From positions 62,001 to 126,000 of the forward strand of contig JBPCSQ010000020.1 of assembly GCA_051006995.1 (NCBI GenBank): a stretch of DNA of 64,000 nucleotides, read 5' to 3'. This DNA is from JAIQGF01 sp051006995. Its GTDB lineage: Bacteria > Acidobacteriota > Terriglobia > Terriglobales > Acidobacteriaceae. The notes under the pieces are model-generated. The model had not been told where the DNA came from. It did not search any database and saw only the letters and a list, made by a program, of their open reading frames with translations. Each line of letters starts with the position of its first letter. Within the stretch, counting starts at the first letter, position 1. Positions 59,761-64,000 of this stretch are shown in pieces. The position numbers were made by a program, and so were the translations under genes.

Positions 59761-60875
59761 TTCGATTCCGCCGCGCCCGAAGGCGAGCGCGCTCCAGCTT
59801 CGGCACTCTGCGCCGGCTTGGCGTTGATTTTGGAGTACGGCAGCAGGACCTCCGCGGTCATTCCGGTGGCGTACTTCATGTTCTGGTTATCAATGCGCAG
59901 CTTGAGCGCGACGGTCTTGATGTCGCGCTTGGTGCGGCTGACGTCGCGCTGCGTGGCGAAGTCGCCTTCCGTGTTCTTAAAGATCACCGTACCCGGAACG
60001 ATGCTGCCGCTGGGCATGCGAATGTCGAGTTTGTCGCCCAGGTTTACTTTGTCGGCATAGGTTTCGGGAACAGCGGCGACCACCCAGGTATCGCGCAGAT
60101 CCACGATGGTGACAATGGGCACACCCGGATTGACCACCTCGCCCTGTCGCGCGGCGCGCAGGGAAACTACGCCGGAAACCGGTGCCGTGACGCGCGTGTA
60201 GCCGAGCCGAGTCTCGGCCTCGGCAAGCTGTGCCTGCGCGTTGAGCATCTGTGATTGCGTGGAGGCGACGGTGCTTTCGGCGGCGCGAGTTTGGTGGGTT
60301 CGCGCGCGGGCGGCGGCAAGATCGGATTCAGCAGCGCGCACCTGATCGCGCAGCGATTGTACCTGCGCCTGCGAGGTTTTCAGCGCCGCCACAGCGCGGT
60401 CGCGGTCCTGGCGCGAGGCAACGCCCTGGTCGGCGAGAGATACGATGCGGGCGGTGTCGGGCGTCTGGCGCTCCAGATCGGCTTCCGCGGCTGCCAGTTG
60501 CGCGCGCGTGGACTGCACCCGCGCCTGCGCGGTCAGCACGTCGCTGGAGGTGGAACCACGCGTCATCGCTTCCGTGGCGCGCGTGCCCGTCACCTGCGAG
60601 CGCAGGCTGGCGATGGTGGCTTCGGCGGCGCGCTTCTGCGCTTCCAGTTCGGCGGAGTCGAGGACAGCAATCAAATCACCTTCCTTGACCGCGGTGCCCT
60701 CGTCTACCAGCAGCTTCTCAATCCGGCCCTGGATCTTGGCGCTCACGATGATCTGGTTGGCGTCCACCGTGCCCACCAGCACGATGGCCTGGCTGCGATC
60801 GGTGGAAAGAACGTAGTAGCCGATGGCGACGGCCAGGATGACGAGCAGGAGAATCCCGAATCGGTTGCGGTTCAT
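59757..60875 (-). CDS. HlyD/membrane-fusion protein of an ABC exporter
   Basis: The 372-aa product: an N-terminal anchor (FGILLLVILAVAIGYYVL), a biotinyl-lipoyl-like half (IIVSAKIQGRIEKLLVDEGT), a long coiled-coil hairpin (about 85-200, SLRSQVTGTRATEAMTR and AQAQLAEAETRLGYTRV) and the second lipoyl half with a beta barrel (VVSLRAARQGEVVNPGVPIV). It bridges the inner-membrane exporter to the outer membrane. Overlaps TetR by 4 bases. Together with the ABC genes it resembles the YbhG-YbhFSR system, whose regulator is the TetR protein CecR. Confidence 0.94.
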   Translation of the reverse strand: MNRNRFGILLLVILAVAIGYYVLSTDRSQAIVLVGTVDANQIIVSAKIQGRIEKLLVDEGTAVKEGDLIAVLDSAELEAQKRAAEATIASLRSQVTGTRATEAMTRGSTSSDVLTAQARVQSTRAQLAAAEADLERQTPDTARIVSLADQGVASRQDRDRAVAALKTSQAQVQSLRDQVRAAESDLAAARARTHQTRAAESTVASTQSQMLNAQAQLAEAETRLGYTRVTAPVSGVVSLRAARQGEVVNPGVPIVTIVDLRDTWVVAAVPETYADKVNLGDKLDIRMPSGSIVPGTVIFKNTEGDFATQRDVSRTKRDIKTVALKLRIDNQNMKYATGMTAEVLLPYSKINAKPAQSAEAGARSPSGAAESK

Positions 60876-61552
60876 CGGCCGGCCTCCTTGCGGCTGCGGC
60901 CCGGCTTGGCGCTAGGCGTAAGAAGCGCGCTGGAAACAAAGTCGAGCACGGCCGCGCGGCGCTCCGCGATGCGCTCCGGAGAAAGCGGATCGCCGGGCAG
61001 CAGCAGGCGCAGCAGCGGCGCGGAGCTGAAATAAAAGATGTTCATGGCAATCAGGGACGGAATGACCTGCGCCGGGTCTACGGCGCGCACTTCGCCACGC
61101 TCGATGGCCTGGCGGAAGATTTCACGCAGCCCGCGGAAGGCCGGCCGGAAGTAGTTCTGCACGATGCGACGGATATGTGGCGAGCCGGCGCGTCCGGCGC
61201 GCGTCATCTCCCACTGCACCATGCGCGGAAAATCCGGATTGCTGGCGATGTAGTCGAAATGAGCGCCCACGAAGCGCAGGATCTTCTCCCCGGGGGCGGC
61301 TTCGGCCCGCAGCACGGCTGAGACACGCTGGGTCAGGCCGCTGAACACGAAATCCAGGGCGGCGCCGTAGAGCGTTTCCTTGTCCTTGAAGTAGTAGTAA
61401 AGCAGCGCCTTGTTGACCTTGGCCTGGCGGGCAATGGCATCGGTACGGGCGCCAGCGACGCCTTCGGCGGCAAACTCGCGGATGGCGGCCTGCAGGATGA
61501 GCGCGCGGGTCTGCTCCGCGCGCTGACGTGCAGGTTTTGGCTTGGCAGACAT
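60872..61552 (-). CDS. TetR family transcriptional regulator
   Basis: The product is 226 aa from ATG 61552; the longer frame to 61636 would run into the operator. The N-terminal helix-turn-helix is LILQAAIREFAAEGVAGART then DAIARQAKVNKALLYYYFKD, with a C-terminal ligand domain typical of TetR_C. It begins the HlyD-ABC operon, and a palindromic site lies directly before its start, so it most likely represses its own operon and is released by a ligand, as CecR does. The ligand is unknown. Confidence 0.94.
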   Translation of the reverse strand: MSAKPKPARQRAEQTRALILQAAIREFAAEGVAGARTDAIARQAKVNKALLYYYFKDKETLYGAALDFVFSGLTQRVSAVLRAEAAPGEKILRFVGAHFDYIASNPDFPRMVQWEMTRAGRAGSPHIRRIVQNYFRPAFRGLREIFRQAIERGEVRAVDPAQVIPSLIAMNIFYFSSAPLLRLLLPGDPLSPERIAERRAAVLDFVSSALLTPSAKPGRSRKEAGR

Positions 61553-61553
61553 A

Positions 61554-61573
61554 TTGACTAACCGTTTAGTTAA
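61554..61573. promoter_or_regulatory. palindromic operator of the TetR gene
   Basis: TTGACTAACCGTTTAGTTAA is an imperfect 20-base palindrome (TTRACTAA-N4-TTAGTYAA) starting one base before the TetR start codon. The position suits autorepression. Confidence 0.75.
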
Positions 61574-61629
61574 GACTACGCTCCGCCTTCCCCGGTTGCA
61601 AGCTTTTAATCGGGATTCCGTCCCGGTGC

Positions 61630-61656
61630 CCCACATCTGCCGGGGGCAGATGTGGG
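61630..61656. repeat. 12-bp perfect inverted repeat
   Basis: CCCACATCTGCC-GGG-GGCAGATGTGGG (61630-61641 with 61645-61656). It lies between the TetR operator and the SSS promoter. It could be a second operator, a hairpin in the SSS leader region or an interspersed repeat of the CCCAC family. Confidence 0.7.
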
Positions 61657-61674
61657 CGCCTGCCCTCTACGCGC

Positions 61675-61680
61675 TATACT
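61675..61680 (+). promoter_or_regulatory. candidate -10 element of the SSS symporter gene
   Basis: TATACT 31 bases before the ATG at 61712. The -35 position is GTGGGC, so this is a weak call; the -10 lies 19 bases after the inverted repeat. Confidence 0.35.
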
Positions 61681-61711
61681 GCCGCGGCGTTCGCCTCGCG
61701 TCCGACCTTCT

Positions 61712-63325
61712 ATGCACCTGCGCTGGATTGATTACACGATCATCGCCCTGTACGCGGCGTTTGTGCTCGGCGTCGGTTTCGCCCTCAAGCGCTTCATGCG
61801 CACCAGCCTCGATTTCTTTCTCTCCGGACGCAAGATCGCCGCCTGGGTCACGGGCCTGGCATTCATCTCCGCCAACCTGGGCGCTCTGGAAGTGATGGGC
61901 ATGGCCGCCAGCGGCGCCAAGTACGGCATGTTGACCTCGCACTTTTACTGGGTGGGCGCCATCCCCGCGATGCTGTTCGTGGGACTGTTCATGATGCCGT
62001 TTTACTACGGCAGTCGCGCGCGCTCGGTGCCCGAGTACCTGCGCCTGCGCTTCGACGAGAAAACGCGCGGCCTGAACGCCATCAGCTTCGCCGTCATGAC
62101 CATCCTGGCCAGCGGCATCAACATGTACGCCATGGCGCTGGTTTTCAAGCTGATGCTGGGCTGGTCGCTCGAAGCCACCATCTGGCTGTCGGCCCTGGTG
62201 GTGCTGATTTACACGCTGCTTGGCGGGTTGACGTCGTCCATCTACAACGAAGTGCTGCAATTTTTCCTGATCGTGTTCGGCATTCTTCCGGTGGCGGTGC
62301 TCGGAGTTGTGGAAGCCGGAGGATGGAGCGGGCTGGTGGCGCGTCTTCCGCCGGGATTTGGGCACACGTGGAAGGACCTGGGCCATGCCAGCGCTAACCC
62401 AATGGGCGTGGAGTGGTTCGGGATCGTGATGGGGCTGGGATTCGTGCTCTCGTTCGGATACTGGTGCACCGACTTCCTGGTGGTACAGCGCGCCATGGCC
62501 GCGCGCGACATGATCGCGGCGCAGAAAACCCCGCTGATCGCCGCGTTTCCGAAAATCTTTATTCCATTCCTGGTAATCGTGCCCGGCATGGTGGCGCTGG
62601 CACTGATTCCGCGTGAAGCGTTCATCATCGGCGGCAAAGTGGACTTCAACATGGCGCTGCCGCTGATGCTGGCGCGTTATTACCCGCCGGGCATGCTGGG
62701 CGTCGGCATCACCGCGCTGCTGGCCAGCTTCATGTCGGGCATGGCCGGTAACGTGACGGCGTTCAACACGGTTTGGACCTACGACATCTACCAGTCGTAC
62801 ATCAGGCGCAATGCGCCCGACGAGCATTACCTTCTGATGGGGCGGATTGCGACCATCAGCGGTGTGGTGCTGAGCATCGCGGCGGCGTACATCGCGATGC
62901 ACTTCAGCAACGTGATGGATTATCTGCAACTGATCTTCTCGTTCGTGAATGCGCCGCTGTTCGCCACCTTCCTGCTGGGAATGTTCTGGAAACGAGCGAC
63001 CGGTCACGGCGCGTTCTTCGGATTGCTGAGCGGCACGGCGGCCGCGGCCACGCATTACGCGCTGGTCGAGAAGAGCATCGTGCACTACTCCAGCGATATG
63101 GCGGCCAACTTTCATGGCGCGATCTACGCCTGGACCACTTGTTTCCTGCTGACGATTCTGATTAGCCTGGTGACACGCCCGCGCCCGGCAAGCGAACTGG
63201 CGGGCCTGGTGTATTCGGAATCGGATAAGCCGGACTACGGCGCGCTGCCCTGGCTGCAGCGACCGGCAACATTGGCCATTGCGGTGGCCATCCTCACCGT
63301 GGCGATGAACTGGGTCTACCGATGA
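61712..63325 (+). CDS. sodium:solute symporter (SSS family)
   Basis: The product is 537 aa from ATG 61712; an in-frame GTG at 61652 is not supported. It has about 13 helices, for example IIALYAAFVLGVGFALKRF and IWLSALVVLIYTLLGGLTSS. SLDFFLSGRKIAAWVTGLAF and later SIYNEVLQFFLIVFG (the GGLxxSIYNEVLQ region) match the sodium-site segments of SSS proteins. SSS members move sugars, amino acids, vitamins or anions with Na+; the substrate is not evident. It overlaps by 4 bases a small 2-helix protein, so the two are co-translated. Confidence 0.93.
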   Translation: MHLRWIDYTIIALYAAFVLGVGFALKRFMRTSLDFFLSGRKIAAWVTGLAFISANLGALEVMGMAASGAKYGMLTSHFYWVGAIPAMLFVGLFMMPFYYGSRARSVPEYLRLRFDEKTRGLNAISFAVMTILASGINMYAMALVFKLMLGWSLEATIWLSALVVLIYTLLGGLTSSIYNEVLQFFLIVFGILPVAVLGVVEAGGWSGLVARLPPGFGHTWKDLGHASANPMGVEWFGIVMGLGFVLSFGYWCTDFLVVQRAMAARDMIAAQKTPLIAAFPKIFIPFLVIVPGMVALALIPREAFIIGGKVDFNMALPLMLARYYPPGMLGVGITALLASFMSGMAGNVTAFNTVWTYDIYQSYIRRNAPDEHYLLMGRIATISGVVLSIAAAYIAMHFSNVMDYLQLIFSFVNAPLFATFLLGMFWKRATGHGAFFGLLSGTAAAATHYALVEKSIVHYSSDMAANFHGAIYAWTTCFLLTILISLVTRPRPASELAGLVYSESDKPDYGALPWLQRPATLAIAVAILTVAMNWVYR

Positions 63326-63537
63326 GCGACGGAGCGGAACTAGACATTCGCTGGCCCATTGGGCTGCTGTTTGCCCTAATCGGTCTGCTGGTTTTCCTCT
63401 ATGGCGCCACGGCCAAGCAACCGCTGCGACCGCTTGGCTACAACGTGAATCTCTGGTGGGGACTGGTGATGCTGGCCTTCGGGGCGTTCATGATTGCCGG
63501 CGCGATCCGCGAGATGACATCGCAAGCCAGAAAGTAA
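63322..63537 (+). CDS. small two-helix membrane protein coupled to the SSS symporter
   Basis: The 71-aa product: IGLLFALIGLLVFLYGATA and LWWGLVMLAFGAFMIAGAIR form two helices with short polar ends. It starts at an ATG inside the symporter stop (ATGA), implying translational coupling. Such small partners are sometimes transport accessory subunits. I recognise no family. Confidence 0.72.
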   Translation: MSDGAELDIRWPIGLLFALIGLLVFLYGATAKQPLRPLGYNVNLWWGLVMLAFGAFMIAGAIREMTSQARK

Positions 63538-63708
63538 ACCTTGGCCCATACGAACTAAGACAAGAATTCTTACCTCTCTCAGCAGACGCCAGGAGTTCCG
63601 GTGCTACTCTTTGTGGTAACCCCTCACTGGTTCCTGCTTTGCTGTCGAAGAGCCTTGTGCTTTCCGCGACGGATCAGTGCACCTGAATCGGTGAACCGGG
63701 CCACTGCC
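63538..63708. other. intergenic gap, nothing recognised
   Basis: The 171 bases between the symporter partner and the last gene contain no hairpin terminator, no word repeat and no convincing promoter. Confidence 0.4.
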
Positions 63709-64000
63709 ATGCCGACTGCGCCTAGCTACTACTCTTCGAGTCCCGAAATCTTCCCGCAGAGTTATTCCCGGTCCGTGGTCATCGTGCTGCTGTGCGCCGG
63801 CGTCACCACGGCGCTGATCGGCACCGTCCACTCCTACACCACCAAGCCTGTCTTCCTGCTTCTGACCGCGCTGGTCATTGCCGCCACCTTGCTCGAGGGC
63901 GCGATGGCCGGGATTGTTTCCGTCGTCTGCACGCTGCTCGCCTTCAGGTACGTTGCGGGTCCCTTCGATGTGCCGGTGGCACAACGGCTATTTGCTAACC
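63709..64000 (+). CDS. membrane protein, N-terminal fragment (possible DUF4118-type sensor kinase)
   Basis: The frame opens at ATG 63709 and has no stop before the window edge, leaving 97 residues. It starts MPTAPSYYSSSPEIFPQSYS and then shows two or three hydrophobic stretches (VVIVLLCAGVTTALIGTV, PVFLLLTALVIAATLLEGAM, AGIVSVVCTLLAFRYV). The clustered short helices resemble the DUF4118/KdpD-type membrane module at the front of sensor histidine kinases, but only the frame and helices are seen. There is no clear ribosome site. Confidence 0.5.
   Translation, partial: MPTAPSYYSSSPEIFPQSYSRSVVIVLLCAGVTTALIGTVHSYTTKPVFLLLTALVIAATLLEGAMAGIVSVVCTLLAFRYVAGPFDVPVAQRLFAN

Noticed and set aside
61667..63115. 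482-codon minus-strand frame opposite the SSS symporter
   Set aside because: Shadow of the symporter; rich in Arg/His/Gln, no recognisable domain.

Overview
The window reads as a GC-rich, Gram-negative chromosome of Acidobacteriota type (Terriglobia/Koribacter-like). This is inferred from gene content, not from a marker-gene comparison: LpxI-type lipid A synthesis, TonB, Hanks-type kinases fused to beta-propeller or PEGA repeats, several secreted acidobacterial-style orphans, and abundant intergenic hairpin repeats. I see no rRNA, tRNA, CRISPR array, transposase or phage gene. Nearly everything is chromosomal housekeeping plus secretion, stress and cell-envelope functions.

Layout. 0-7 kb: a truncated secreted protein, the (p)ppGpp synthetase/hydrolase, a lipoprotein overlapping a periplasmic GH3 enzyme, an unlisted 31-aa hydrophobic peptide with its own Shine-Dalgarno and terminator, a TonB-like protein, and then a perfect 16-bp parS-type palindrome. 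7-12 kb: a block that looks less GC-rich, with an M3 peptidase, a metallo-beta-lactamase-fold hydrolase, a zinc-ribbon membrane protein and a secreted orphan. 12-19 kb (minus strand): miaA, a 41-aa membrane protein, a kinase/TolB-propeller fusion, a Gfo/Idh/MocA oxidoreductase, DinB and lpxI. 19-25 kb: a metallophosphoesterase, a TreT-like/DUF5752 pair, a CPA2 antiporter and a FabG-like reductase. 25-32 kb: DUF488, selB, purL, purF. 32-37 kb: a ferredoxin-MBL fusion, a split DsbD system (ccdA, TlpA-like, DsbD-alpha-like), GNAT, and a trypsin-like protein lacking its serine. 37-41 kb: obg, rpmA, rplU, a HEAGH membrane protein, LOG. 41-52 kb: an amidohydrolase-TPR protein, a PEGA kinase and two secreted subtilases sharing a structured 5' leader. 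52-56 kb: a CysM/JAMM/CysO/MoeZ cysteine (protein-thiocarboxylate) locus and fabD. 57-62 kb: a TetR-HlyD-ABC operon. 62-64 kb: an SSS symporter, a small partner protein and the start of a membrane protein.

The most unusual signal is not a gene. Many intergenic gaps hold a quasi-palindrome built from tandem copies of a short word (GTTTCAG, TAGCTCTTAGC, CAAGGCT, AAAGTAAA and others). The word differs from locus to locus while the arm-loop-inverted-arm design recurs. Several genes have their start, stop or interior within such repeats (purF, the metallophosphoesterase, DUF488, lpxI, possibly obg). The second is the paralogous, foldable leader RNA in front of both subtilase genes. The third is the CysO-like carrier ending in Gly-Gly-Ile instead of Gly-Gly, in the same locus as a JAMM peptidase that could trim it.
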